From NCBI RefSeq assembly GCF_014204795.1, contig NZ_JACHMB010000001.1, positions 6,770,501 to 6,834,500 on the forward strand: a stretch of 64,000 bases of DNA, written 5' to 3'. Under the pieces are notes generated by a model. That model was not told the DNA's origin, ran no database searches, and worked only from the letters and a program-made list of their open reading frames with translations. This document shows, one piece after another, positions 7,570-16,124 of this stretch (within the stretch, counting starts at the first letter, position 1; every line of letters begins with the position of its first letter). Made by a program: the position numbers and the translations under genes. The DNA comes from Nonomuraea jabiensis (lineage in GTDB: Bacteria; Actinomycetota; Actinomycetes; Streptosporangiales; Streptosporangiaceae).

Positions 7570-8283
7570 ATGACGACGTCTGCCCTGCAGACAGTGCTGA
7601 CGGTTCCCGAGCGCTTCCGGGGCCCGGCGGGAGTCGCCAACGGCGGCTGGATCGCGGGCGCCATGGCTGAGGCGCTGAACGGAGGCCGATCGGCGGTCGA
7701 GGTCACGTTGCATGCGCCGACCCCTTTGCAAACCGAATTGCGCCTGGAGCACGTCGCCAACTCCGTCTCACTCTACGACGGCGACAAGCTGCTGGTCGAG
7801 GCCATCCCCGTGGCCGAGGACCTGGAGGGCCCGGGGTTCGTGGCGTTCAACGACGCCGCCCGCGCCGAGGCGGGGTTCGTGGGCCTGAAGGCGCACCCGT
7901 TCGCCGAGTGCTTCGCCTGCGGGCTGCGCGAGCCCGGTGACGGCCTGCGCATCTTCCCCGGCCCGGTGGAGGGCACGGACCTGGTGGCGGCCGGCTGGCG
8001 GGTGCCGTTCACGGTGACGGGCGAGGACGGCGTGCCCGCCTCGATCGTGGGCGCCGTGCTCGACTGCATCACCGGCTGGGCGCACTTCGGCCCGGGGGAG
8101 AGCGCGCTGCTCGGCCGCCTGGCCGTGCAGATCCACCGCCCGGTCTACCCCGGCGGCCGCTACTCCGTCGTGGCCCGCCCGACCGGCCGCGACGGCCGCA
8201 AGATGTACGGCCAGAGCGCCATCTACGAGGCGGACGGCACGCTGGTCGCCGCCGCCCGCGCCACCTGGATCGCTCCACGCTGA
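7570..8283 (+). CDS. Double hot-dog thioesterase-like protein
   Basis: 237 residues, ATG at 7570 with GGAGGG 6-7 nt upstream. The N-terminal half has FRGPAGVANGGWIAGAMAEA, where the asparagine-glycine-glycine turn heads the long hot-dog helix. The second half has a matching segment, ASIVGAVLDCITGWAHFG, followed by a beta-sheet ending YEADGTLVAAARATWI. This two-copy arrangement resembles acyl-CoA thioesterase II/PaaI-like actinobacterial proteins. The substrate is unknown. A conserved central segment with two cysteines (FAECFACGLREPGDGLRIFPG) links the halves. The gene is monocistronic and ended by the hairpin at 8307. Confidence 0.75.
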   Translation: MTTSALQTVLTVPERFRGPAGVANGGWIAGAMAEALNGGRSAVEVTLHAPTPLQTELRLEHVANSVSLYDGDKLLVEAIPVAEDLEGPGFVAFNDAARAEAGFVGLKAHPFAECFACGLREPGDGLRIFPGPVEGTDLVAAGWRVPFTVTGEDGVPASIVGAVLDCITGWAHFGPGESALLGRLAVQIHRPVYPGGRYSVVARPTGRDGRKMYGQSAIYEADGTLVAAARATWIAPR

Positions 8284-8306
8284 CCTGCGGTCCCGGCGAT
8301 CTCGGA

Positions 8307-8339
8307 GAACGGCCCCTGAGCACGGCTCGGGGGCCGTTC
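8307..8339. terminator. Bidirectional terminator hairpin
   Basis: GAACGGCCCC (8307-8316) pairs with GGGGCCGTTC (8330-8339). An inner GAGC/GCTC stem joined by a G-U pair gives 15 pairs. It lies between the convergent genes ending at 8283 and 8359. There is no long T-run, as is usual in actinomycetes. Confidence 0.7.
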
Positions 8340-8358
8340 CGCATCCACGGGCGCGTTT

Positions 8359-9219
8359 TCAGGACGGGGTGGTGAGGTGGGTGACGATGGAGGAGACGCA
8401 GCGGTCGTCGAACAGGATCGTGTAGTGGTTGCAGTCCGGGATCACCTCGTCCCGCAGCCCCGGGAGGCGGGCGGCCCAGGGGCGGGCGAGGTCGTCGGGC
8501 AGCATGCCCACGTCCTGGTTGAGCAGGCCGCGCGGCGCCCGCAGGAGGGTGAGCGGTGACGTGATGGCGGTCAGGGCGGCGGCGATGGCCTCCGACTCCA
8601 GGCGCAGCCAGCGCCCGTCCTGCAGCACCGCCTCCGGGGCCACCCGCGACCTGAGCGCCCCGTCCGGCCCCGCCAGGTCATAGCGGACATACGCCTCCAC
8701 GTCGGCGTTCCAGTGGCCGACGAAGGCCGGGTGCGCCTTGAAGAAGTCGACGTAGGCGTCCGCGCTGGGGAACGTCTGGCGCAGCCGGGCGAGCGCCGGC
8801 CCGAGCGTGGCCTCCATCGCCTCGTCGGCGTCCACCCCGGCGGGCAGCGGGGGGAAGGGCAGGCCGCCGTCCACCAGCACGACCCGCGCGAAGTCCCGCT
8901 CCGCGGCGGCCAGGGCGGCCACGTACGCGCCCATCGAGTGCCCCGTCAGCACCGCGTCCGGGCCCGCCCCCACGTGGTCGGCGACGCGCAGCACGTCCTC
9001 GGCGTGCCTCGGCAGCCCGTACGGCCCGGGCAGCGAGGCGCTGTGCCCGCGGCCGCGCAGGTCCATGGCGACCATCGACCACTCCTCGGGCAGCCGCCGC
9101 GCCACCGCGCCCCAGGCCATCAGGGAGGCCGTGATCCCGTGGACCGCGATGATCGTACGCGGTCCCGCGCCGAACCTGGCGATCCGCAGACCGCCGACAT
9201 CGTCCAACTCGAAGCTCAT
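8359..9219 (-). CDS. Alpha/beta-hydrolase
   Basis: 286 residues from the ATG at 9219. The oxyanion motif is AVHGITASLMAWGAVA (about 26-41). The nucleophile elbow is GHSMG (serine near residue 95). The late-strand acid is probably in the LLRAPRGLLNQD region, and the histidine is in PDCNHYTILFDD near the C-terminus. The substrate is unknown, and family members include esterases, haloperoxidase-like enzymes and lactonases. It is monocistronic and convergent with the thioesterase. Confidence 0.85.
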   Translation of the reverse strand: MSFELDDVGGLRIARFGAGPRTIIAVHGITASLMAWGAVARRLPEEWSMVAMDLRGRGHSASLPGPYGLPRHAEDVLRVADHVGAGPDAVLTGHSMGAYVAALAAAERDFARVVLVDGGLPFPPLPAGVDADEAMEATLGPALARLRQTFPSADAYVDFFKAHPAFVGHWNADVEAYVRYDLAGPDGALRSRVAPEAVLQDGRWLRLESEAIAAALTAITSPLTLLRAPRGLLNQDVGMLPDDLARPWAARLPGLRDEVIPDCNHYTILFDDRCVSSIVTHLTTPS

Positions 9220-9313
9220 GGTCGGAGCTTAGGGACGAACACCCCGCCCTGGCGATCGGCACCCACGGGGCCGAGTGTCGGGATTGTGGTGATATTCCGG
9301 ATAATCCCTTGAT

Positions 9314-9997
9314 ATGCGTATTACCGTTGTTCAGCACGAGGACGAGGCCGGGCTCGGATACCTCGGTGACTGGCTGGGGCTGCCCTGTGACGTCGTCCGG
9401 CCGTACCTCGGCGAGGAGATCCCCGCGCGCCCGGCGGACGGGCTGATCGTGCTCGGCGGCGCGGCGGCCGCCTGGGAGGACGAGCGGAGCCCCTGGCAGC
9501 CCGCCACCCGCGACCTGCTGCGCCGGGCCGTGGACGAGGGCACGCCCACGCTGGCCATCTGCCTGGGAGCCCAGTTACTGACCATGGCCTGCGGCGGCAC
9601 CGTCGAGCGGGGGACGAACGGGCTCGAAGTGGGCGCCTGCGAGGTGGTCGCGCTGCCCGCGGCCGCCGATGACCGGCTGCTGGCGGGGGTCGGTACGGCC
9701 GTGGCCGTCCAGTACCACCAGGACACGATCACGCGGCTGCCCGACGGCGCGGTGCCGCTGATGACCGGGGCGCAGTATCCGAACCAGGCCTACCGGCTCG
9801 GGGAGGCGGCGTGGGCGATCCAGTTCCACCCCGAGGCCACGCCGGAGATCTTCGCGTCCTGGACCGACGGGTCGGGACTGGACGCGGCCGAGGAGCTCAA
9901 CACCGCGGTCAAGGCCGCCGAGAGCGCGCTCGTGGCCACTTGGCGGCCGGTGGCGGAGGCGTTCACGGAGGTCGTCAGGACCGGCGCCCGCGCCTGA
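9314..9997 (+). CDS. Class I glutamine amidotransferase-like protein (GMP-synthase GATase type)
   Basis: 227 residues, ATG at 9314. The nucleophile cysteine is in LAICLGAQLLTMACGG (near residue 84). The histidine-glutamate pair is in WAIQFHPEATPEIF (near 172-174). The catalytic triad therefore looks complete. Stand-alone relatives of the GuaA glutaminase domain hydrolyse gamma-glutamyl bonds in varied substrates, for example in polyamine or amine catabolism. The presence of glnA2 about 3 kb away makes a gamma-glutamyl product a possible target (inference). The gene has a TTA leucine codon at 9575-9577, rare in this genome type. Confidence 0.85.
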   Translation: MRITVVQHEDEAGLGYLGDWLGLPCDVVRPYLGEEIPARPADGLIVLGGAAAAWEDERSPWQPATRDLLRRAVDEGTPTLAICLGAQLLTMACGGTVERGTNGLEVGACEVVALPAAADDRLLAGVGTAVAVQYHQDTITRLPDGAVPLMTGAQYPNQAYRLGEAAWAIQFHPEATPEIFASWTDGSGLDAAEELNTAVKAAESALVATWRPVAEAFTEVVRTGARA

Positions 9998-10090
9998 ACC
10001 ACTGCCCACTCGGTCCCGTGGGCGCGGGGCCGGATCAGGGCGTGGACGCTGGCCGGCGCGACCGGGAGCGCGACCGGGAGCGGGGTCGGG

Positions 10091-10636
10091 TCAGGGCGCG
10101 GGCCGTGGTGCGGATGCCGGTCGGCGCGGCCGGGTGCGGGGTCGGGTCAGGGTGTGGGCGGCGGCGTGGATGCCGGCCAGCAGGATCGGGAGTGCGGCCA
10201 GGCCCGCCCAGGCCGCCGCCCCCGTCCGTACCGGCACGCCCTCGGCCCGCAGCCGCCGCCAGGCCCACACCGAGAACGGGATGACCACCACGGGCGCGGT
10301 CACCGCCCCCGGCGTGTACCCCCGCGTCACCGCCGCCTGCGCCAGGTGCATCACCCCGTGCGCCCCGAACCCCAGCAGCGCCGCCTGGAACACCGGGCTC
10401 CGCCCGCCCGTACGCGCCCCCAGCGCCGAGGCCCCCGCCATCACCCCGCCCATGAGCCCGACGGCCACGTTCACGTGCCGCTGCGAGACCTCCAGCCGCT
10501 CCCACGGCACCCACGGCAGCCGCTCCTCCAGCTGGGGCCGGGCCGAACGCGTCCAGCGCGCCATGGTCGCCAGCTCCTCCACGTCGTGCACCGCCCACGC
10601 GGCCAGCAGGCCCCACGTGACGGCAGAGGGCACCAT
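10091..10636 (-). CDS. HXXEE-domain membrane protein
   Basis: 181 residues, started at the ATG at 10636 with GGGAGG 9 nt upstream. The signature His-x-x-Glu-Glu is HDVEE near the N-terminus. Four to five hydrophobic helices follow, with a further histidine pair in GFGAHGVMHLAQAA and IHAAAHTL. HXXEE proteins are small membrane proteins of unknown function, often beside TetR-type regulators. No TetR gene is adjacent, but a palindromic operator overlaps the promoter (10660-10675). The C-terminal tail is a low-complexity Arg/Pro run, and the DNA there repeats GGGGTCGGGTCAGGG. Confidence 0.8.
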   Translation of the reverse strand: MVPSAVTWGLLAAWAVHDVEELATMARWTRSARPQLEERLPWVPWERLEVSQRHVNVAVGLMGGVMAGASALGARTGGRSPVFQAALLGFGAHGVMHLAQAAVTRGYTPGAVTAPVVVIPFSVWAWRRLRAEGVPVRTGAAAWAGLAALPILLAGIHAAAHTLTRPRTRPRRPASAPRPAP

Positions 10637-10659
10637 CGTCGATCGCCTCCCAAGAATGC

Positions 10660-10675
10660 AACGCAACGTTGCGTT
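10660..10675. promoter_or_regulatory. Perfect 16-bp palindromic operator
   Basis: AACGCAACGTTGCGTT is a perfect palindrome, positioned directly after the -10 element of the HXXEE promoter. Shape and length suit a TetR-family dimer. The cognate regulator is not in this window. Confidence 0.65.
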
Positions 10676-10702
10676 CCTATGCTACGGCTGAAGTCCTGTC
10701 AA
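10674..10702 (-). promoter_or_regulatory. Promoter of the HXXEE gene
   Basis: On the minus strand TTGACA (10702-10697) and TAGGAA (10679-10674) are separated by exactly 17 nt. The element overlaps the region where glnE must start on the other strand. Confidence 0.6.
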
Positions 10703-10711
10703 GATGGAGGG

Positions 10712-13624
10712 GTGCCCAGGATCGAATCCACCGCCGCGCGGCTCGCCAGGCTCGGCTTCGTCGACGGTGCCAGGGCCGCCCAGCTGGTCCGGCAGGCCGG
10801 AGCCGAAGTGGAGGAGCTCATGGAGTTCCTGGTGGACGTGGCCGACCCCGACGAGGCGCTGGTCTCGCTGACCCGCCTGGCCGAGCGCGATCCCGCCGTG
10901 CTCGACGTCCTGCGCCGCGACGAGGCGCTGCGCACGAGGCTGCTGGCCGTCCTGGGCGTCAGCGCCGCGCTCGGCGACCACCTGGTGCGCCACCCGGGCC
11001 AGGTCGCGCTCCTGGCCGGCCCGCTGCCGGGCGACGCGCGGGCGGAGCTGCTGAAGGCGGTCGGCGCCCAGCCGGGGCAGGCCGCCACCGCCGAGCGCCC
11101 GCTGGAGGCGCTGCGCGTGGCCTACCGGGGCCGGCTGCTGCACCTGGCCGCCCGCGACCTCACGGGAGAGGCCACGCTGGCCGAGGTCATGGCGGAGCTG
11201 TCCGACCTCGCGGGCGCCGCGCTGGAGGCCGCGCTGGCCATCGCCCGGGCCGAGGTGGACGACGGCGAGGTACGCCTGGCGGTCATCGGCATGGGCAAAT
11301 GCGGCGCCAGGGAGCTCAACTACATCAGCGACGTGGACGTGATCTTCGTGGCCGAGCCGCGCGAGGGCGCCGACGAGACCAAGGCGCTGCGCACCGCGAC
11401 CCGGCTGGCCCAGGCCATGATGCGGGCCTGCTCCGCCACCACGTCCGAGGGTTCGCTGTGGGAGGTGGACGCGGGCCTGCGGCCGGAGGGCAGGTCGGGC
11501 CCGCTGGTGCGCACGCTCGGCAGCCACCTGGCCTACTACCGGCGCTGGGCCAAGACGTGGGAGTTCCAGGCGCTGCTCAAGGCCCGGCCGGTCGCGGGCG
11601 ACCTGGAGCTCGGCTCTGCCTACGTCGAGGCGGTCAACGACCTGGTGTGGACGGCGGCCACGCGCGAGCACTTCGTCGAGGACGTGCAGGCCATGCGCCG
11701 CCGGGTCGAGGCCCACGTGCGCGCCGAGGGCGACCGCCAGCTCAAGCTGGGGCCGGGCGGGCTGCGCGACATCGAGTTCGCGGTGCAGCTGCTCCAGCTC
11801 GTCCACGGCAGGCTCGACCCGCTGCTGCGCCGCAGGGCCACGCTGCCCGCGCTGGCGGCGCTGTCCCGGGGCGGCTACGTCGGCCGCGACGACTCGCGCG
11901 GGCTGGCGGAGGCGTACTCGTACCTGCGTCAGATCGAGCACCTCCTGCAGCTCCACCGGCTGCGACGCACCCACCTCGTGCCCACGGACGAGTCCGACCT
12001 GCGCAGGCTGGGCCGCGCGCTCGGCATGCAGACCGACCCGGTGGGGGAGTTCACGGCGCGGTGGCGGCGGCACGCCATGGAGGCGCGGCGGCTGCACGAG
12101 AAGCTGTTCTACCGGCCGCTGCTCCAGGCCGTGTCGCGGCTGCAGGAGTCGGAGGCCCGGCTGTCGACCACGGCGGCCAAGGCCAGGCTCGAAGCGCTCG
12201 GCTACGTCGATCCGACCGGCGCGCTGCACCACATCGCCGCCCTCACCGCTGGCGTGTCCAGGCGGGCGGCCATCCAGCGCACCCTGCTGCCCGTCATGCT
12301 GGGGTGGTTCGCCGACACGCCCGACCCGGACGCGGCGCTGCTCGGGTTCCGGCAGGTCAGCGACAAGCTGGGCAGCACACCCTGGTACCTGCGGCTGCTG
12401 CGCGACGAGACCGCGGTGGCCTCCAGGATGTCGCGCGTGCTCGGCACCAGCCGCTACGCGACCGGCCTGATCATGAACGCGCCCGAGGCGGTCGCGATGC
12501 TGGGCTCGGACGACGAGCTCGCGGTGCGCTCCCGGGAGTCGCTGGCCGGCGAGGCCTCGGCGGCGGTCTCCAGGTACCAGGGCGACCCCGAGCCGGCCGT
12601 CGCGGCCGTGCGGGCGCTGCGGAGAAAAGAGCTGTTCCGTACGGCCGTGGCCGACATCTTCGGGCTCGTCGAGATCGAGGCGGTCGGCAGCGCCCTGTCG
12701 TCCCTGACGGACGTGACCCTCCAGGCCACCCTCGACGTCGCCCTCGCCAAGGTCCCGCAGGTCACGAGGTTCGCCGTCATCGCGATGGGCCGGCTCGGCG
12801 GCATGGAGAGCTCCTACGCGAGCGACGCCGACGTCATGTTCGTACACTCCCCGCTGCCGGGCGTGGCGGAGCGCGAGGCCACCGACGCCGCCTTCGCCGT
12901 GGCCAACGAGGTGCGCAGGCTGCTCTCGCTGCCGGCCCCCGACCCGCCCCTGATCATCGACCCCGACCTGCGTCCCGAGGGGCGCCAGGGCCCGCTGGTG
13001 CGGACGCTGGCCTCCTACCGGGCCTACTACGCGCGCTGGTCGTCGCCGTGGGAGTCGCAGGCGCTGCTGCGGGCCAGGTTCTCGGCGGGCGACGCGGCGC
13101 TGGGGCAGGAGTTCACCGCGATGGTCGACGAGCTGCGCTACCCGAAGGGCGGCCTGCACGACGACGCGGTCAGGGAGATCAGGCGGCTCAAGGCCCGCAT
13201 GGAGGCCGAGCGCCTGCCGCGCGGCGCCGATCCCGGCCTGCACACCAAGCTGGGCCCCGGCGGGCTGTCCGACGTGGAGTGGGTGGCCCAGCTCCTGCAG
13301 CTGCGGTACGCGGGCACGCTGGCGTCCCTGCGCACCACCCGCACGCTCGACGCCCTGCGCGCGGCCGCGGCCGAGGGATTGCTCGCCCCGGCCGACGAGG
13401 CCGTGCTGGCCGAGGCGTGGCGCTTCGCCTCCCGGATCCGCGACGCGATCATGCTCGTCAAGGGCCGTCCGGGCGACAGCGTCCCGCGCGACTCGGGCGA
13501 GCGGAAGCTGGTCGCCCAGACGCTCGGCTACCCGCCGGACGGCTCGGAGGACTTCCTCGACGACTACCGCCGCGTGACCCGCCGCGCACGGCAAGTGGTG
13601 GACCGAGTCTTCTACGGGGCTTGA
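10712..13624 (+). CDS. glnE: Bifunctional glutamine synthetase adenylyltransferase/deadenylyltransferase
   Basis: About 970 residues. GlnE attaches AMP to, and removes it from, a tyrosine of GlnA according to nitrogen status. Two nucleotidyltransferase domains are visible. The first has GMGKCGARELNYISDVDVIF (deadenylylase half) and the second has AMGRLGGMESSYASDADVMF (adenylylase half). Each is followed by a DLRPEG-type or LRPEGR loop and a GPGGL(R/S)D(I/V)E(F/W) helical segment. The start is uncertain. The GTG at 10712 agrees with the conserved N-terminus (PRIESTAARLARLGF) but GGAGG lies only one base before it; an in-frame ATG at 10679 would add 11 residues. Confidence 0.95.
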   Translation: MPRIESTAARLARLGFVDGARAAQLVRQAGAEVEELMEFLVDVADPDEALVSLTRLAERDPAVLDVLRRDEALRTRLLAVLGVSAALGDHLVRHPGQVALLAGPLPGDARAELLKAVGAQPGQAATAERPLEALRVAYRGRLLHLAARDLTGEATLAEVMAELSDLAGAALEAALAIARAEVDDGEVRLAVIGMGKCGARELNYISDVDVIFVAEPREGADETKALRTATRLAQAMMRACSATTSEGSLWEVDAGLRPEGRSGPLVRTLGSHLAYYRRWAKTWEFQALLKARPVAGDLELGSAYVEAVNDLVWTAATREHFVEDVQAMRRRVEAHVRAEGDRQLKLGPGGLRDIEFAVQLLQLVHGRLDPLLRRRATLPALAALSRGGYVGRDDSRGLAEAYSYLRQIEHLLQLHRLRRTHLVPTDESDLRRLGRALGMQTDPVGEFTARWRRHAMEARRLHEKLFYRPLLQAVSRLQESEARLSTTAAKARLEALGYVDPTGALHHIAALTAGVSRRAAIQRTLLPVMLGWFADTPDPDAALLGFRQVSDKLGSTPWYLRLLRDETAVASRMSRVLGTSRYATGLIMNAPEAVAMLGSDDELAVRSRESLAGEASAAVSRYQGDPEPAVAAVRALRRKELFRTAVADIFGLVEIEAVGSALSSLTDVTLQATLDVALAKVPQVTRFAVIAMGRLGGMESSYASDADVMFVHSPLPGVAEREATDAAFAVANEVRRLLSLPAPDPPLIIDPDLRPEGRQGPLVRTLASYRAYYARWSSPWESQALLRARFSAGDAALGQEFTAMVDELRYPKGGLHDDAVREIRRLKARMEAERLPRGADPGLHTKLGPGGLSDVEWVAQLLQLRYAGTLASLRTTRTLDALRAAAAEGLLAPADEAVLAEAWRFASRIRDAIMLVKGRPGDSVPRDSGERKLVAQTLGYPPDGSEDFLDDYRRVTRRARQVVDRVFYGA

Positions 13625-13656
13625 TCGGCGGCGCGTACGGGTGTATCAAGGCCCGC

Positions 13657-14691
13657 GTGTTATCCGTTTATGTGGATTTGGCGCTGGGCCTCGTGGTGTC
13701 GTTCCTGCTGCTGTCGCTGCTGGTGAGCGGGCTCAACGAGGCGTTCGTGCGGGTGCTCGCCATCCGCAGCAAGTTCCTGTGGGCCTACCTCAGGGACACC
13801 ATGGACGGGTCCGACGCGCAGGGCAGGTCGTGGCTGCCCGCCAAGGTGCGCGACGTCTTCGCGGCGCTGCCCTTCGTACGCGACCCCCGGCCCAAGCACA
13901 GCGACCAGCCCTCGCCCCCCGAGCCGGGGGAGCTGCCGGCGCAGGAGAGCAAGGCCGAGGACGCCATGGTCAACCTCCTCTACCAGCGGGTCCAGGGGAT
14001 CGATCACCCGAAGAAGGGCCGTACCAGCATCTCGAACATCCCGCCGGCGCGCTTCGCGGTGGCCCTGATGGAGCTGGCGGCGGGGGAGCCGGACGGCGTC
14101 GAGGGGTTCCTGGAGAAGCTCAAGTCCATGCGCAGCCCGCTCTACGGCCACCTCAAGGGCGTGTGGGAGACCGCGCAGCGCGACCTCGACCGGTTCAGGC
14201 AGGGGGTGGAGAGCTGGTTCGACGGGGAGATGCAGCGGCTGTCCATGCTCTACAAGCGCTACGTCAAGTGGGTCGTGGCCGTGCTGGGCCTGGTCGTGAC
14301 GCTGGTGTTCACGATGGACGGGCTGGAGTACGCCAAGACGCTGCTGCGCGACAACGCCTTCCGCGCCTCGGTGACGGCCGTGGCGGGGTCGGGGCCGGAC
14401 GCGTACAACGAGCTCAAGGCACGCTGTACGGGCGGCGACCCGGTGCCGTGCGTCACCGAGACGCTCAGCCAGCCCGCGCTGGTCAAGATGCTCGACCATG
14501 CGCTGGTCAGCGTGTCGATCCCGGCGGAGGGCGACCCGTCCGTGCACTGGAACGGCGGCCTGTGGTGGCAGCGGATCACCACGCCCAGCCACTGGCCCGG
14601 CTTCCTGCTGACGTACGTGGCGCTGCTGTTCGGGGCGTCGTTCTGGTGGGACGTGCTGCGCCGCCTGACCGGGATCAGGAGCCGCCGCTGA
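13657..14691 (+). CDS. Conserved actinobacterial membrane protein
   Basis: 344 residues from the GTG at 13657. One transmembrane helix opens the protein (VDLALGLVVSFLLLSLLV). A long soluble part of about 180 residues follows, including a proline/glutamate-rich tract near residue 85. Two further helices are seen: WVVAVLGLVVTLVFTMDGLE and, at the C-terminus, FLLTYVALLFGASFWWDVL. The function is unknown to me. Codon 2 is TTA (13660-13662), the rare leucine codon read by bldA tRNA in streptomycetes. The gene follows glnE by 32 nt and overlaps the convergent MocR gene by 17 nt. Confidence 0.7.
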   Translation: MLSVYVDLALGLVVSFLLLSLLVSGLNEAFVRVLAIRSKFLWAYLRDTMDGSDAQGRSWLPAKVRDVFAALPFVRDPRPKHSDQPSPPEPGELPAQESKAEDAMVNLLYQRVQGIDHPKKGRTSISNIPPARFAVALMELAAGEPDGVEGFLEKLKSMRSPLYGHLKGVWETAQRDLDRFRQGVESWFDGEMQRLSMLYKRYVKWVVAVLGLVVTLVFTMDGLEYAKTLLRDNAFRASVTAVAGSGPDAYNELKARCTGGDPVPCVTETLSQPALVKMLDHALVSVSIPAEGDPSVHWNGGLWWQRITTPSHWPGFLLTYVALLFGASFWWDVLRRLTGIRSRR

Positions 14692-16024
14692 GCCCGCCCC
14701 TGGCCGCCAGGGTGATCACGTCGGCCAGGTCCGCCAGCTCGCCGGGGTCGTCGGTGAGCCGGGCCGTGGCCAGCCGCAGGTGGTGCGTGGCGGCGGGGCC
14801 GATCACGTACCGGCTGCCGGCCGCCACGGAGATGCCGTGCGCGGCCAGCGTGACCAGCGCCGCCGACTCCTCGCGCACCGGCACCCACAGGACCAGCCCG
14901 TCGCCGCCGCCGGTGGGCACGCCGCGCTCGGCCAGCTCCGACTTCAGCCGCGCCCGCCGCCCGGCGTAGACCGTGCGGGCGTGCGCAACGCGCTCCCGCA
15001 CCTCGGCGTCCCCGAGCAGGTGGGCCAGCGTGTCCTGCAGGATCCTGCTGGTCCAGCCGATGCCGAAGCTCCGCAGCACGCGCACCCGCTCGACCGCGTC
15101 CGCCGCCCCGCCGATGATCGCGATGCGCAGGTCGGGGCCGTGCGACTTGGAGTACGAGCGCACCAGCACCGTACGGTCCGGAAAGCGCGTCCCCATGCTC
15201 ACCATCGGCGAGACGGACAGCTCGCCGATCCCGTCGTCCTCCACGATGAGCGTCGAGGTCGGCTCCAGCAGGGCGGCCAGCTCGGCCGAGCGCCCGGCGG
15301 TCACGGCGTGGCCGCAGGGCGACTGGCCGCGCGGCTGGTACACGAACGCCACCGGCCTGGCCCGCAGCGCCTTGGCCAGCGACTCGGGGACGGGCCCCTC
15401 CTCGTCGCAGGCCACCGGCACGATCTGGACGCCGATCGTCTCCAGGATGTCCAGCAGCCGGGCGGCGGTCGGCTCCTCGATCGCGATCCGGTCGCCGGGC
15501 AGCGCGGTCGTCTGGCAGAGCAGCTGCACCCCCTCGTACCCGCCGCCGACCGCGAGCCAGCCCCGCGCCGGGAACGGCCAGTCCGGCTCCACGGCGGCAC
15601 GCAGCCGCGGCGTGATCGTCTCGCGGGCGTAGTCGTTGAGCCCCTCCGCGCCGGCCGCGGCGATCAGCGCGGCCTCCAGCGGCGGCAGCAGGGCCGGATC
15701 CGGGGAGGCGATGGCCAGGTCGATCGCCAGCCGGTCGCCCCAGTGGCCGATGCGCTCGTAACGGATGGGACGGGGCACGTCGGGCGGCCCGAGCACCACC
15801 GTGCCGCGGCGGCGATCGGTGTGGATCATCCCGTGCCGCCGCAGCTCCGACCACGCCTCCGCGACGGTCCCCGAGCTCACGCCCAGCTCCCTGGCCAGGC
15901 TGCGCACGGTCGGCAGGCGCGTCTGCGCGGTGACCGTGCCCTGCCTGATCAGATCGGTCAGGGCGGCGGCGATCCCGCGTGCGGTCGGCTCGCCGATGCG
16001 CTGCGCCAGCCAGGCGGATTCCAC
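14675..16024 (-). CDS. MocR-type regulator: GntR helix-turn-helix fused to aminotransferase domain
   Basis: 449 residues from the GTG at 16024, with AGGAGG 4 nt upstream. Residues 1-75 form the GntR winged helix (LPTVRSLARELGVSSGTVAE). The remainder is a fold-type I PLP-dependent aminotransferase-like domain. The PLP lysine is in VRSYSKSHGPDLRIA, and the other PLP contacts IVEDDGIGEL and YQPRGQSPCG are visible. MocR proteins use the aminotransferase fold as a sensor for amines or PLP. It is divergent from the five-gene operon at 16125-20448, which it presumably controls through the inverted repeat at 16039-16060. Confidence 0.9.
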   Translation of the reverse strand: MESAWLAQRIGEPTARGIAAALTDLIRQGTVTAQTRLPTVRSLARELGVSSGTVAEAWSELRRHGMIHTDRRRGTVVLGPPDVPRPIRYERIGHWGDRLAIDLAIASPDPALLPPLEAALIAAAGAEGLNDYARETITPRLRAAVEPDWPFPARGWLAVGGGYEGVQLLCQTTALPGDRIAIEEPTAARLLDILETIGVQIVPVACDEEGPVPESLAKALRARPVAFVYQPRGQSPCGHAVTAGRSAELAALLEPTSTLIVEDDGIGELSVSPMVSMGTRFPDRTVLVRSYSKSHGPDLRIAIIGGAADAVERVRVLRSFGIGWTSRILQDTLAHLLGDAEVRERVAHARTVYAGRRARLKSELAERGVPTGGGDGLVLWVPVREESAALVTLAAHGISVAAGSRYVIGPAATHHLRLATARLTDDPGELADLADVITLAARGGLSGGS

Positions 16025-16038
16025 ATGACCTCCTGTAA

Positions 16039-16060
16039 ATCTTTGTTCAGCAACAAAGAT
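16039..16060. promoter_or_regulatory. MocR operator (inverted repeat)
   Basis: ATCTTTGTT-CAGC-AACAAAGAT has perfect 9-bp arms and sits 15 nt upstream of the MocR start, between the divergent transcripts. It is AT-rich compared with its surroundings. Confidence 0.65.
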
Positions 16061-16064
16061 CGTC

Positions 16065-16093
16065 TTGTGTGGGACGTTGCCTGAACATAAGGT
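16065..16093 (+). promoter_or_regulatory. Promoter-like sequence of the transport operon
   Basis: TTGTGT (16065-16070) and TAAGGT (16088-16093) are spaced by 17 nt, directly downstream of the MocR operator. Confidence 0.4.
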
Positions 16094-16124
16094 TTCCAGC
16101 AATTCAAAGCAAGGGAACTTTGGG

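Noticed and set aside
10637..10711. GlnR site before glnE
   Set aside because: No GTnAC-N6-GAAAC pattern was found between the HXXEE gene and glnE.
10669..14691. Single 1340-codon plus-strand frame
   Set aside because: Up to about 13620 it is a shadow of glnE in the wrong frame. Only the last 344 codons, from 13657, are a real gene.
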